Assembly (NCBI GenBank): GCA_003971905.1
Contig: RSEE01000004.1
Location: 620,001 to 684,000, forward strand
Length of the DNA: 64,000 nucleotides
Origin: Moniliella sp. 'wahieum'
Lineage: Eukaryota > Basidiomycota > Moniliellomycetes > Moniliellales > Moniliellaceae
Reading direction: 5' to 3'
The position numbers were made by a program, and so were the translations under genes. Positions 10,683-21,377 of this stretch are shown here, piece after piece; position 1 is the stretch's first letter, and each line of letters starts with the position of its first letter. The notes under the pieces are model-generated. The model did no database searches. It was not told the origin of the DNA and was given only the letters and a program-made list of their open reading frames with translations.

Positions 10683-11637
10683 CCCTGGTGGCGCCCCTAA
10701 GTAACCCCCGCAAGATGAACGGTTAGGTTTAGACGTAGCGTTCCCCCTGTCCCAGCCTTCTTAAGTCTGCCAATGAAATGGATGTTACAACGGGGTTCCT
10801 GCTACTAGGTTGAAGCCAGAAGCTTGATTGAGATACACTTTCTAGATAGTGGAGTATCGGTTGAACCATCGGTGTACCAGGGAAAGCACTGGGGCAGCCC
10901 AGATCGCCCCGAGGCGGCGGGATGGGCTTGTGCGCTGCTGTGCGTTGCTGTGCCAGCCATGTGTTCGCTGCAGTTCAAACGCAAACAGAGCTGCCGAGCC
11001 GCCCTGATCGATGATCGCAAGCACGGCCACACACGCCTCGTGGCAGCACCCGCCTGCCCCCAGCGGGGCCCAATCGCAGGTGGCCTGCGCTCTGGTGCCG
11101 GGCGCCCGCGGATCGATCGCTGCTCGTGCTGCTCGTACCAGGCGGCAGGGCGGGGCAGCTGTGCTCGGCTGCACACACACACACACACCCGCCACCGCAC
11201 TGCCTCCGTGGCAGGGCGGTGGCCCATGCACACTGCACTGGCCCACACAGGCCCCTTGGCGATGACGTATGTCGTGTACAGTGCGAGGCTTCAAGCTAGT
11301 CAAGCCGGAGTAGCCCGCACCACCCGTGTCCGCGCAGCACGGAGGCACTGGCAAAGCGAAAGAAGGAGGTTGCATCGGTGATCTTATCACAGATCATCAA
11401 GTGATCGAGTGATCGCGCCCAGCCGAGGGCCTGTGTCGGACTTCCAGGGCTGCCGCAGCTGAGACACGCCGCTTTGCTCTCCAAAAAGCGTCAAGCTTCA
11501 AGCGCCAAGCTTCAAGCGGCAGCTTCCCCAGACGTTCAGCGCACTCAGCTCCTGTGAATTCGGCACCTTGGCAGCACCACCCACCTACTCCGCACCCCCA
11601 CCACCCCTGCCGTCGCCCTCCCTCCTCCCCGTCCAGC
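10683..11637. other. Intergenic spacer with simple repeats
   Basis: No gene is supported. It contains a CA-dinucleotide run at about 11168-11188 and a period-7 degenerate repeat (GCNNCAA) at 11488-11522. A single CCCCTAA-like match near 10694 is too little to call telomeric repeat at the retrotransposon 3' end. The right part must hold the promoter of the mucin-like gene. Confidence 0.5.
11488..11522 (+). repeat. Period-7 tandem repeat, consensus GCNNCAA, 5 units
   Basis: Consecutive 7-bp units GCGTCAA, GCTTCAA, GCGCCAA, GCTTCAA, GCGGCAG lie upstream of the mucin-like gene. One of many intergenic heptamer tracts in this window. Confidence 0.85.
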
Positions 11638-14600
11638 ATGTCGTGTGGAACGCCCGTCGCGACGGCAACATACTACCGCACCACCCTCATCACTCACCAT
11701 CTACCCCTCCTCCTCCCCTTCACCTGCCTCCGCTTCTGCCTCTCCGTCGGACTCTCAGACACAGTCTGGCTCAAGCAGCAGCACCCATGCTGCCCCATCC
11801 TCCGCCTCCCCCTCCTCTTCCTCATCCGTCACCACCGCTTCACCGGTCTCGACTCTTACCGGCCCCCCGACCGTCACCCTTTCGTCGACTTCTGCACCGT
11901 CGTCATCGCCCCTCTCCAGCTCTGCTTCACACCTCCCCACGCCTGCTTCCTCGTCAGGCGTGGCCAGTGCAAGCTCTGGCGCCACCGCCTCCAGCGCGAG
12001 GCCGTCAAGCTTCAGCGCCCAGCCAACGAGTACTCCTACCTCTTCTCAAGAGTCGCTCTCTCCATCGCTTAGTCCGACCAGTTCCGGCGCTTTCTCCTCC
12101 CCAGCTACCTCCCGACCGACCAGCTCGGACGTGACGCCGGTACCGGCCTCCTCCACGGAGGCAACATCCACAGCAGGAGTCTCTTCGGACACCCTTACTT
12201 CAGGGTCCCATTCTGCCACGGGGTCTGCTCCTTCCAGCGTACAACAATCCTCCCCGGTACCCACCTCCTCCGATGGCACCTCCCGTCCGCCTGCATCTTC
12301 GTCGGAAACGCCTACTACATCGCAGGGGACGACGAGTTCTGATGCCCAAACGAGCACCCAACCACAGAGAAGCTCTGCACTGCCCACAAGCTCTGGACTG
12401 CCGACCAGCACCCAGGCTCAGACAACGTCCCATGCCCAGACGACGTCTCAGCAGCATCCCACGTCGCAGCAGACTACCTCTGAGCCCCAAACCACATCTC
12501 AAAGTCCCACCACATCCCAGCCTCAAACCACATCCCAGCATCCCACCACGTCGGAGCCACAAACCACATCTCAGCGGCCTACCACATCCCAACAACCAAC
12601 CACATCCCAACAGCCAACCACATCCCAACGGCCAACCACATCCCAACGGCCGACTACCTCTCAACGGCCGACTACCTCGCAGCAGCCGACTACCTCGCAG
12701 CGACCTACCACGTCTCAGCAGCCAACTACGTCTCAGCGGCCGACTACATCTCAACGACCGACTACCTCTCAGCAGCCCACTACCTCTCAGCGGCCAACCA
12801 CGTCGCAGAGACCTACCACGTCGCAGCAGCCCACTACGTCGCAGCGACCTACCACGTCGCAGCAGCCCACTACCTCCCAACGGCCAACCACGTCGCAGCA
12901 GCCCACTACCTCCCAACGGCCAACCACGTGCAGCAGCAGCCCACTACCTCCCAACGGCCAACCACGTCGCAGCAGCCTACCACGTCTCGGCAGCCCACTA
13001 CCTCTCAGCAGCCTACCACGTCTCGGCAGCCCACTACCTCTCAGCGGCCCACTACCTCTCAGCGGCCCACTACATTGCAACAGCCCACCACATCCCACGA
13101 GCCCACCACATCGACCCATGCTACAAGCACCCATAGTGGTAATGGTCAAGGGGGACAACGTCCAACCATAATGGTGGCACCAGCGACTCGCCTACTTCGA
13201 ATGGATCCAGGTCAACCTCCACTGCGGGAAATACTAGCGCGAATGGAAGTGGCAATGGCGGTTCGAACACAGGCAATGGCTCGTCCCACACGGGTGGGGA
13301 CAACAATGGAGGCACTACGTCGGGCGGTACAGGGCAACATACCTCTCATGCAGGGGGTGGGGAAACTTCAAGTGCCGATCAAGGGGACGGAAGCAGTGGA
13401 AGCGGTTCAGGCTCCTCGCCCGGCGGAGAATGGATGCGAGGCGTGCCCCCGTACCGCGGCCCACGGCCATGGCTGCCACCCAGCTGCCAAGCAGCGTGAT
13501 GGAAGTGGTGGGGGTGGGTACCAGATCCAAGTGGAAACGAGCCTGATTCCGATCACCACATTATATTCCACCCGGCGTGTGAGGCTGCAACGGTGACCAA
13601 GACAGCTACCGCGGCGGAGCCAACCGATACGGGTCTGGTCACCCTGACCTCGGTGGTTGTCGTTCCAGGAACCACGATCCCGGGGGTGACCACGGTGCCC
13701 GCGATGACGGAAACAATGACTTCCACAGCGGTTGTGGTCGTTGGCGATGATCCGCAAGGTGGCTTGGCCAATGGAGGAAGTCGCGCAGGCGATTCTCAAA
13801 ACAAATCCTCTAATGCGGGGCAATCGCTGGAGGTACCGTGGGGGGGGTGGCGGGTGCCGTTCTGATCCTCTTGGCCTTGCTTCTTTTCTGGCGCAAACGG
13901 TCGCGCAATCGCATCGATGATGCCGATGCCGCCGCCCTGGCCCGTGCGGGTGAAGCACCGGGTCCGTCAGGTGGCGAAGGAGAAAAGCCTCGAGAGCGCT
14001 CCCGTTTGGCCACGAGACTGAGTTCAGCCTTGGGCTTTGCCTCGTCGCACCCACAATTGGATCGTCTCTTCACGCCGGCTGCTTGAACGCTGCTCGGGGC
14101 ATGGCCACCACCCCTACACCGATGACGATTTCGAGCAGCCAGCCGCGGGCACGGGCGGGGCGAGCGTAGATATGAACCATGGGAACCGCGATCTGGAGGC
14201 CTCACCAGCCCATCTTGCCCCGACCGATGGCGTCGGGGGTGCTGCTGAGGCATGGCTGCGACGCCCGAAGCTGAAGGGGATGCTTTGTCACTCGGCATGC
14301 CACTCAACCGTCTTGGACTTCTTCGTTGGCCTACCCTGGCAGCATCTCCGACCCGACTGGTTCAGATGGCACCCACCCCGACTGGGCCTCGCGTGCCGCT
14401 GGTCCGTCCAACCCTTTTGCGGCAGATGCTGTCTACCCACGCCACTATGCTGGACTCAACCCTGAGGATGGGCGGCGTACTATGCTGGTGTCGGGCACCA
14501 ATCCAAGTTCGTCCGTCAGAAGGGGGACAGCAGACGGCCAACTTGGTTGGTCAGCTCGGGGTCGGACAGGGGCTTACGTCGGACCGTGTCCATCCAGCTG

Positions 14601-15393
14601 TAGCTGCGGTGCAGCAGCAGCGCGGAACAACATACACCTGACCATCCGTACCAACCGGGCCACTACTCTCCTTTTGGTCAGCCGGGATGGAGGGGCGCGG
14701 GTATGACCCAGCGATGCTAGAAGCGTATCATACGCCTGTCGAAAGTAGGAACACCGGCTCGGAGGAGACCCTTCTCCCTTTGACGATCCTCGCCCTGGGA
14801 CTGGTTACTCACCGACGCAGAGGGAACGCTGCCTGTTCTGTACCCCCAACATGCCTCGTCATCCCAAACGTGGCGCACTCGATGGATGGCTTACTGGAAT
14901 GGGCGATGGTCTGCAGACGTTGGCCGAAGGGCGAGCCAGGGACCGGGCCACACTCGTGCCTCAATCCGGAGGGGACGCTGTCGATGCCGGCCTGCATTTG
15001 CGCGAGGGTCCGGCGGGGCAGCAAGGCCAAGTGCGCACCGTTCCCACCGTCACCGCCGTCGTATCGCCGTACGGCCGCGCGGCTCCTCTCCGCCACTCGT
15101 TCTCTGCCAGCATCTCCGACATTCACGGTACCTCGTCCCTCTCGCATGGCCCTTCGAGCTCGAGCTCGCACCACTGGCCGGCTCACACGGCCGATCCTAA
15201 CCCCTTTTTTGATCCAACATCCGATGCTGCTGGCATGTATCAACCCGACCAGCCCGATTCAAGAGAAGGAAGCCGACTGCTGCCTCACTTCTCGCACGGT
15301 GAAGAGGGATCTATCACTGAAGGGCGCAGGCGGATTGGGTCTTATCCCTCACCCTATGCTCACTTACCCATGGACGAGTTGCCCGATGCCTAG
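11638..15393 (+). CDS. Mucin-like single-pass plasma-membrane protein with PTTSQ(R/Q) repeats
   Basis: The coding signal starts near ATG 11638 (MSCGTPVATATYY) or 11645 and runs over several frames. It begins with about 250 residues of Ser/Thr/Pro/Ala (predicted O-glycosylated ectodomain). A tandem hexapeptide PTTSQR/PTTSQQ (18-bp units, about 12420-13100) follows, then a Gly/Asn/Ser-rich stretch and a Thr/Val-rich stalk (VTKTATAAEPTDTGLVTL). The transmembrane helix has the fungal AGAIAGGTVGGVAG lead and VLILLALLLFWRKR stop-transfer at about 13820-13905. A long Pro/Ser cytoplasmic tail ends DELPDA at 15393. At least five frame breaks are needed (e.g. ~12930, ~13170, ~13595, ~13815, several in the tail), mostly in runs. 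The layout resembles Msb2/Hkr1-type signalling mucins or Mid2/WSC sensors, but there is no diagnostic domain. No clear signal peptide is seen in the present frame. Confidence 0.65.
12420..13100 (+). repeat. 18-bp coding tandem repeat (PTTSQR / PTTSQQ)
   Basis: About 30 imperfect 18-bp units encode a Thr/Ser/Pro hexapeptide alternating Gln-Arg and Gln-Gln. Synonymous variation (TCG/TCC/TCT, ACG/ACC/ACA) is scattered through the array, showing it is old enough to have diverged, while the protein unit is kept. The frame changes at about 12928, where a CAGCAGCAG run interrupts the register. Confidence 0.9.
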
Positions 15394-16564
15394 CTTTTCT
15401 CTCTCTCTTCTTCGTGCCCTCGCCCCGTCTCCTCCCCCATTTATTCCTCCTTCGGGACTATCCGTCTTGCTGGTGGCCCCATCCTTGTCGTACCTGCATT
15501 TTCCCTCTGTCTTCTGTTCGCTATGATGTCCTTGTTCATGTCGCGTCTTTGAATACGTTTTATGCCGTCAGTAGATCTGATTGGAAAACCCTGTCCGATG
15601 TAGGCTGGACCAAACCCCCTAACCGCCTATAGGCTTCAGTGAGCCTAAGGAAAGATCGCACTGGTAGCGTGTGGCTGCATGTATCCATCCCTTCTTGAAC
15701 CACTCTCTTCACCCTGTCCATCGTTTCTTTCCCCTATTAGAGCCACTGTCGGGTCCTGTTAAGCACACAAGCATGTAGTAGCGACCTCTGGCGCCTCCCT
15801 CCAACGGTCACACATGTCACATTCGACCCCCGTCTGAATTCCTTCAACCCATTTTGTCTTTTGCAACCCTTGAGCAGGATCACCGGAACCGCTTTTCGCC
15901 CACCGCCAGGCTCATTCACCCAGCGTGTGCTGCAGTCCAATCCCACCCTATTAGGAGGTCTTCAATGGCGTCCGCACTGGATCTTTACTTGTTCCTGCAA
16001 CTCGTCTCCAAATCGCATGTGGCATTAGTGGCTCCAGAATAATCCTCTGGTAGACATGTGAGCGAGGAGGCAATGGTCATCTCGGCACCTTGGGACGCGG
16101 TGAACATGGCTGGGTGAGTGCCTTCCAGGCCAAGCCGACCCGTAGACTTTGAGCAGACTATACGGATCGGTGGGCAATGTACCACAGTAGCCTACGGACA
16201 AAAGGGCCCACAGGCTGGGTCGTGGCCAGGTGGCTCAGTCAAGGAGTTCATGGTCCAATCCGTGTAGGCAGAACACCATCCTTCAGTAACAGGCGAAGTG
16301 AATAAACTTCAGGTTAACCCCTAAAGGTTATCGATTATCCCTAACAAACTCGAGTAGGCCATCTACCTGCTAGAGAAGATGCTGGCAAGCATTGAAGATA
16401 CATAGAAAACGTAGATGCGACATGGATTTTTTCATGCGGCAGCCCGATCGACTGCTGGTCCAGGCAGAAAAAGGTCACGACAGGCGAGGTGACAGTCGCA
16501 GTTTTGGTAAGGCGCGTGGCGAGCAACGAGGTGCATCGAGCCAGGCTAAGGCAGAGCGAGCCGC
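15394..16564. other. Intergenic, no gene seen
   Basis: This stretch is clearly less GC-rich than the flanking genes. Short open frames on both strands have no recognisable motif. It includes the 3' regions of the mucin-like gene and of eL41. Confidence 0.5.
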
Positions 16565-16722
16565 TTACTTGGAGCGGGCACGCATCTTTCTGCGTTTACG
16601 GCGCAGACGGCGCATGCGTTTCTTCCTCCACTTCGCTCTCACTGCAAGGCAAGGCAAGGTCAGCACACTGCAGGAGGCAGACAGCAAAAGCAGCGGGCGC
16701 TCAAGCGCAGAGGCGACGTACT
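16565..16722 (-). CDS. RPL41: 60S ribosomal protein eL41 (25 residues) with start codon split by an intron
   Basis: Exon 2 (16565-16641) encodes RAKWRKKRMRRLRRKRRKMR-ARSK and a stop, the near-invariant sequence of eL41, the smallest ribosomal protein. The only way to obtain the initiating Met is by splicing: the A at 16722 joins TG at 16641-16640 across an 80-bp intron (16642-16721) with GTACGT donor, CTGAC branch-like sequence and TTGCAG acceptor. The gene therefore has its start codon interrupted after the first base. The assignment of the protein is very secure; the split-ATG model is inference but is supported by perfect splice signals and the absence of any other in-frame ATG at the right place. 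The frame is intact. Confidence 0.93.
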
Positions 16723-18227
16723 TTTGGGTTGACCGGACTGAGAACGCTGGTGGGGGAAACAGGAGGGGGAACAGAACATGGCCACTAAATAGACCCATCC
16801 ACTCGGCTGGAGCTAGGGTTGCGCTGGGCGCATTCGCCGCAGCACGGCATGGCTGCTGCAGTGCAGTGGTCTGCCCAAATAAATTACGGCGGCTCTGCTT
16901 CTGGGCCCTCTGAGCCCCCGAATTGACGTCAGCCTTAGTAGTCTCAATGTATCAGCCGTGTCGGCTCTGAGTGAGAATAATCGAGGAAGAGCAAGACCTG
17001 ACTGGTTTATAGGACTTGGACGTGGAAGAGGTTGTGACAACTCATTCTTGCCTGAGCCTCAGGCCTCAGACCACACATCCGTCGTTTACGAGTGTGGAAG
17101 TAATAGAGGTATCGGATGGTTGGCTATATCCTGCAGTCTCTTCTTTGGCAGCAACTCCGACGCACACCTGATGAGACCTGGAGTCCGGATGGTCCTCGAG
17201 GGTGATGCAATCGCACTAGTGGTGGTGGTGGTAATGGTCTAAGCCAACCAGCAACGCCTACTGAGGAACACCAAGCAGCGAGTCGCCACCAGGGGCTAAG
17301 CTGCGGAACAAGGAAAAACAGGAGAGAGAAAAAACAACGGAACTCCTAGGCCTGAGGAGGAACTGAAGGGACATTGGCCAAATAAGCACGAGCCACCTGG
17401 CTCAACAACACCCACAACCACGGTGACCCTCGAGTGCGTTTTTGTACTTGAGCAAACTGACCCATGGTAGTGGAAGCAGAGGATAGGAGTCGTAAATAAA
17501 CACAGCAGCTGTAGTGTTCTCCCTTCCTGATGGTACTTTGTCCGTAGGACTGCTGTGTTCTACTTTCAGTATCGTCGTCGGGGACGCATATTTTCTCTAC
17601 TGTGGTTGACTATAGAAACGGGTGGTATACAGAACCCGCATGGAGGACTATCCCACTTGTACTGTTGTATCCGGGACCGCTACACTTTTCACACCCCGCG
17701 TCTCCAATGTATAGGCATCTCTGATCTTCATTTTGACTCTGGTAGTTGATGAACCCTCACCTCATGGCGCATCATGGTAAGTATGGACTGGGAAAGCTGT
17801 CGCGAGCTCTTTATCGAATACACCGCCGTGTGCACCGAATGTGTTCAAGCTGTCCGTCTCCGTCTTCTATAGTGCATGATGAGATGTTGAGGCTGTCGGG
17901 GTTGTCTTGATCTTTCATAGCGCGCGGTACCGTGGAGTGCCCCTCTCTTAAGCCAGCACATAATATGGTGGTTCTATTTGCACTTGGTCAAGATCCCCTC
18001 AGTTCCTCCCCGGCATCACAGGGCTAAGCGCTTTGCTGTTTGCTCGCTTCTGCCTTCCTGTTTCGAGTCAGGCGCGGAGGCGACTACCTGCTCTGCTTAA
18101 TGCTACTCTCTGTGCAGGGGCCTTCGTCCATCACCACTTGGCGGTGCTACTACCGTCGAGAGGGCCATCAGGGCTCCATGCCTCTCATCACGCTCATCCT
18201 CATTCTGTTAGACCCGGGACCAAATCA

Positions 18228-18273
18228 TGGTCCACAGTGTTATTATTAGTTGGTCTACAGTGTTATTATTAGT
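18228..18273 (+). repeat. Two-copy 23-bp direct tandem repeat
   Basis: Two adjacent 23-bp units differing at one position (TGGTC[C/T]ACAG followed by an AT-rich TGTTATTATTAGT). They lie in non-coding DNA, and no function is evident. Confidence 0.85.
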
Positions 18274-19044
18274 GTTCGATCACTGGATGCGACCTCGACT
18301 ACACCAATGTGTTTTGTGATATTTAGGAGGAAAGAGCATAATCATGCTAGATGGTATACTGCATTGGCTCCACCCCGTTTTCCATCAGAGCAGGCAGATG
18401 GTGCGCATACTGTCCCACGCTAAATATCCCGCGGAGGCGAAGAGGAAGAGGACTTTTATATAGATCCTCTGTATTGCTGATGAAGGACGCCAAAGTTAGG
18501 AGCAATGGATATGGCACGTCTCTCAATAATACTAGGCGACAAGGGTATGTGATGTGATGCGGAAGATACACAAAAGCACGCGACAACACAGTCAATACAT
18601 AGGCACACGACGGAGTGGCTATAGCCCCCTTTTTTGAACGGGAGGTGTGTGTTGTGCGGATTTGACTGAGGCCATTGGCGTTGTTGTAGAGAGAGGCCGT
18701 GTCGCGCCACACACTCGTGTAGTGGTGCCGATAGTTCAAGAGCCCGAGTCCTTCCCGTTCATTCTTTCCGGGATCTCGTCAGAATCTTGGGGGCCGTTTA
18801 CGTCGGGTGCCGCTGCAAGCGGTGATCTGCCAGCCAACACTACATCTCTCCGTGAACTCACCAAACACCAGTATGCGTCACGGAATCCCTGCTCCGTCCT
18901 TCGGGCATTAAGGTCTCTGCGAAGACCTATGATGAATTGGGCGAGAGGTATCTACTAACGATTCATGGTGGCTGTTCACTGGCCGTCCGCACCAATACGG
19001 AGCTGAGATGGCTGAGAGTGTGTCTCGGGGAAAAGCATCCATTG

Positions 19045-19077
19045 GAGCTTGGAGCTTGAAGCTTGAAGCTTGAAGAA
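19045..19077 (+). repeat. Period-7 tandem repeat (GGAGCTT / GAAGCTT)
   Basis: Units GGAGCTT, GGAGCTT, GAAGCTT, GAAGCTT, GAAGAAG follow each other exactly at 7-bp spacing in an intergenic region. The same GCTTSAA theme recurs upstream of other genes. Confidence 0.88.
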
Positions 19078-19942
19078 GATGCATATTGGTGGTGCATTGT
19101 GACATTGGCGTGGATTGGGCCAGCAAACTCGTGTAAAAGTAGTACAAAAGGAGACATGGGCCGGAGCCCTGCGGCATATGCCATGCAATCAAGAACAAGA
19201 GGAATGATTACTCGTTGAGATGAGCGTCTTCGGGCTTATTGTTGGATGGCCGATGGCTGCAATCAGAGGTGGTCTCTGTAGAGCAGGAGAATCCCGGAAG
19301 ATGAGAGATCGCGCGTAGAGGGTGCCCTTGGGGAAAAGACACAAGCTATATGTATACACCCTATTTATTAGCGGAGGGAACGTCTATGCACTAGTATGGT
19401 CGATCGCGTTGGCCATCGCCACCGGGTCAACTCAGTACTCAGGCCCCAGGGACTCAGGCCTCATTAGTCACTGCTTATATGTTCCAAACACTGAGCAGGT
19501 AGGATGGATCTGTAGTCTGTGAGCTACACACGGTCTGGTCAGTGTGCAGTGCGGAACCCACCTCGCTCTGGGTTGAAACGTGCGGACACAGCACATTGAA
19601 GGGAAGCCACTGGGGGCGCCCCCCCGCGATTCTCGCTCGGGGGCGCTTTCTATTAAGATCTCGCCCCTGTCACATGTCACAGAAGGCCAGCTCTGGCACA
19701 GAGACAGTGCCGATCCGATGAGCGCTTTTGCGCGGCCAAATGTAGGATGGCTTGCTTCATCGATAGATGATCCGTGATTGCATATATAACGTTGCGGGTA
19801 CCTAAGGGCCTAAGGCCTAATTCATCAGCATCACAAAGCAGTGCCTCCACTCTGCTATCCTCGCCACCTCCCCCCGTCTGTTCTTTGCGCCACCACCACC
19901 TCTACAACCAGCCTTACTGCTACCTCCTATTTGTTCGTCATC

Positions 19943-20448
19943 ATGGGAGCCTGCGCCCGGTTCATCGAGATCATTTTGGCCATTATCCTGCCCCCCCTGG
20001 GAGTCTTCCTTCGGGTGGGCTGTACCAGTCAGGTGAGTGCGGCCCTCGTCAACCATCGTGCGCATTTTGGAATCTTCAGCTGACCTCGAATCTCTCCTTG
20101 TCTCTCGCTGCAGTTCTGGATCAATGTTCTGCTCACGGTATGTTGTACCTCTCCATGGACATTTTCTTTTCCTATGTTATTGTTGATCAACAGAGGAAAC
20201 TGACTCATCTCTTCCTCCTCCCACTCTTTTCCTAAACTCGTGATTTTCACTCGTTGCTCCCCGCCATCTCGTCAATTGCCTCCCCCCTTCCCCAACGATT
20301 TCCGATAAAAAGATTCTCGGGTACTTCCCAGGTACGTTTTGCTGTATCCACGCCCGACCTCATCAGTCGTATGATATATCGGCTGACATGTGCACCTTTT
20401 TCAACTATAGGGCTGATCCATGCTCTGTGGATCGTGTTGCGCGATTGA
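19943..20448 (+). CDS. PMP3: Plasma-membrane proteolipid 3 (PMP3/UPF0057), four exons with two microexons
   Basis: Exons are 19943-20032, 20114-20137 (24 bp), 20313-20331 (19 bp) and 20411-20448. All introns have GT...AG ends (GTGAGT, GTATGT, GTACGT donors), and the spliced frame closes perfectly to 56 residues. The protein begins MGACARFIEIILAIILPPLG, continues FWINVLLTILGYFPG and ends LIHALWIVLRD, matching the two-helix Pmp3 signature (PPxxVFLxxG ... LTxLxxxPGxxHALxIxxxD). Pmp3 proteins are tiny plasma-membrane proteolipids affecting membrane potential and salt tolerance. The frame is undamaged. A GGCCTAA doublet lies about 125 bp upstream of the start. Confidence 0.93.
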
Positions 20449-21377
20449 GTTCGTCGCGGTGGGCGTGAAGACGATGGACATGCGGGCCAAGACAACTCTG
20501 CAGTACCCTTCGGATACCCCACGCGTTATGCCCCGATCCTCGATCAGTGCGCCCGACCTTGTGGACCCTCCCCTGTTTTGGACTGTTTGCTTCCGGCACT
20601 CTCCTTCCGACGTCCTGCCTCCTCTTGGAAGTCAGGCACGTCTGGATGGCTGCTCCCCAACGATACTACTACATATCACTTCCCCTTCGTTCCGACCAAG
20701 CTACTCTGTAGCGTCTCTTGACAATGGTCAATAATGTGTGACCCTTGCCTCGGCTAGCCTCACGTCCGCCTGTTGGCAGACACCAGGTTGGGTACCGCGT
20801 AGCTCCTTGATCAGGACCTTGAAACCTGTTTTCTTTCATTTATATTCGCGGATCAGCGGCCGCGTAGGACGGGAGGATGATGTAGCAGGGACCCTAGTTG
20901 GCAGGGAAGTGTACTGCATATGTGATCCAAGTACTTGGTGCAGACAGGACAGTGGCTTACAGTATCAGCGTCGCCGAGGGTCTGTCTGGGGAAGATATCA
21001 TCTCCACTCCCTCACGCACTACAACCAAAGTAAAGTAGAAGGGCTACTCAGTGTGGAAAGCCGAGAAAAAGATATAGATGTAACAGCAAGGTGGAAAGCA
21101 GGGGTCCTGTGCATTTTGGTTCCTGCACCGTGGGTGCTCGAGTCAACGCTAGCTTCGGCAGCTCCAGCCTGCCCATGCCCTCAAAATACATGTGCTGGAG
21201 CAGATCCAAAGTATCGCTGGGTAGCTGCACCCCAACGGCAGAGACATGCAGCATGCAGCAGCACGGACAAACAACCAAAGGAGGGCGGAGAGGGAAAAGC
21301 AGAGAGGCAAGCAAGATCGCACGTATCATCCTTCCTCCAAGATCATTCCGAACGCGCGTTACATGCAGGACATTTGC
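20449..21377. other. Convergent 3' spacer between PMP3 and the SNX3-like gene
   Basis: About 0.9 kb between two converging stop codons. No gene or RNA was recognised; open frames are short and without motifs. Confidence 0.5.

Larger units (their letters stand above)
16723..19942. other. Long gene-poor spacer
   Basis: About 3.2 kb without a recognisable gene. It has moderate GC and many short open frames without motifs. It contains a GT-rich patch at 17217-17240, a two-copy 23-bp direct repeat at 18228-18273, a period-7 tract at 19045-19077, and a GGCCTAA doublet at 19807-19820 close to the PMP3 promoter. No tRNA-like box B sequence was found by eye. Confidence 0.5.

Noticed and set aside
10690-10720. 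Telomeric repeat at the 3' end of the CRE-like element
   Set aside because: Only one CCCCTAA-like match and a CCCCC run are present, not a tandem array.
12200-13158. Long open frames on the minus strand and in alternative plus frames across the PTTSQ repeat
   Set aside because: An 18-bp repeat without stops keeps every frame open; the Gly/Arg/Leu- or His/Pro-rich alternatives have no features of real proteins.
15394-19942. tRNA or other structured RNA genes in the long spacers
   Set aside because: I scanned for box A/B-like sequences by eye and saw no convincing pair; a covariance search would be needed to exclude them.
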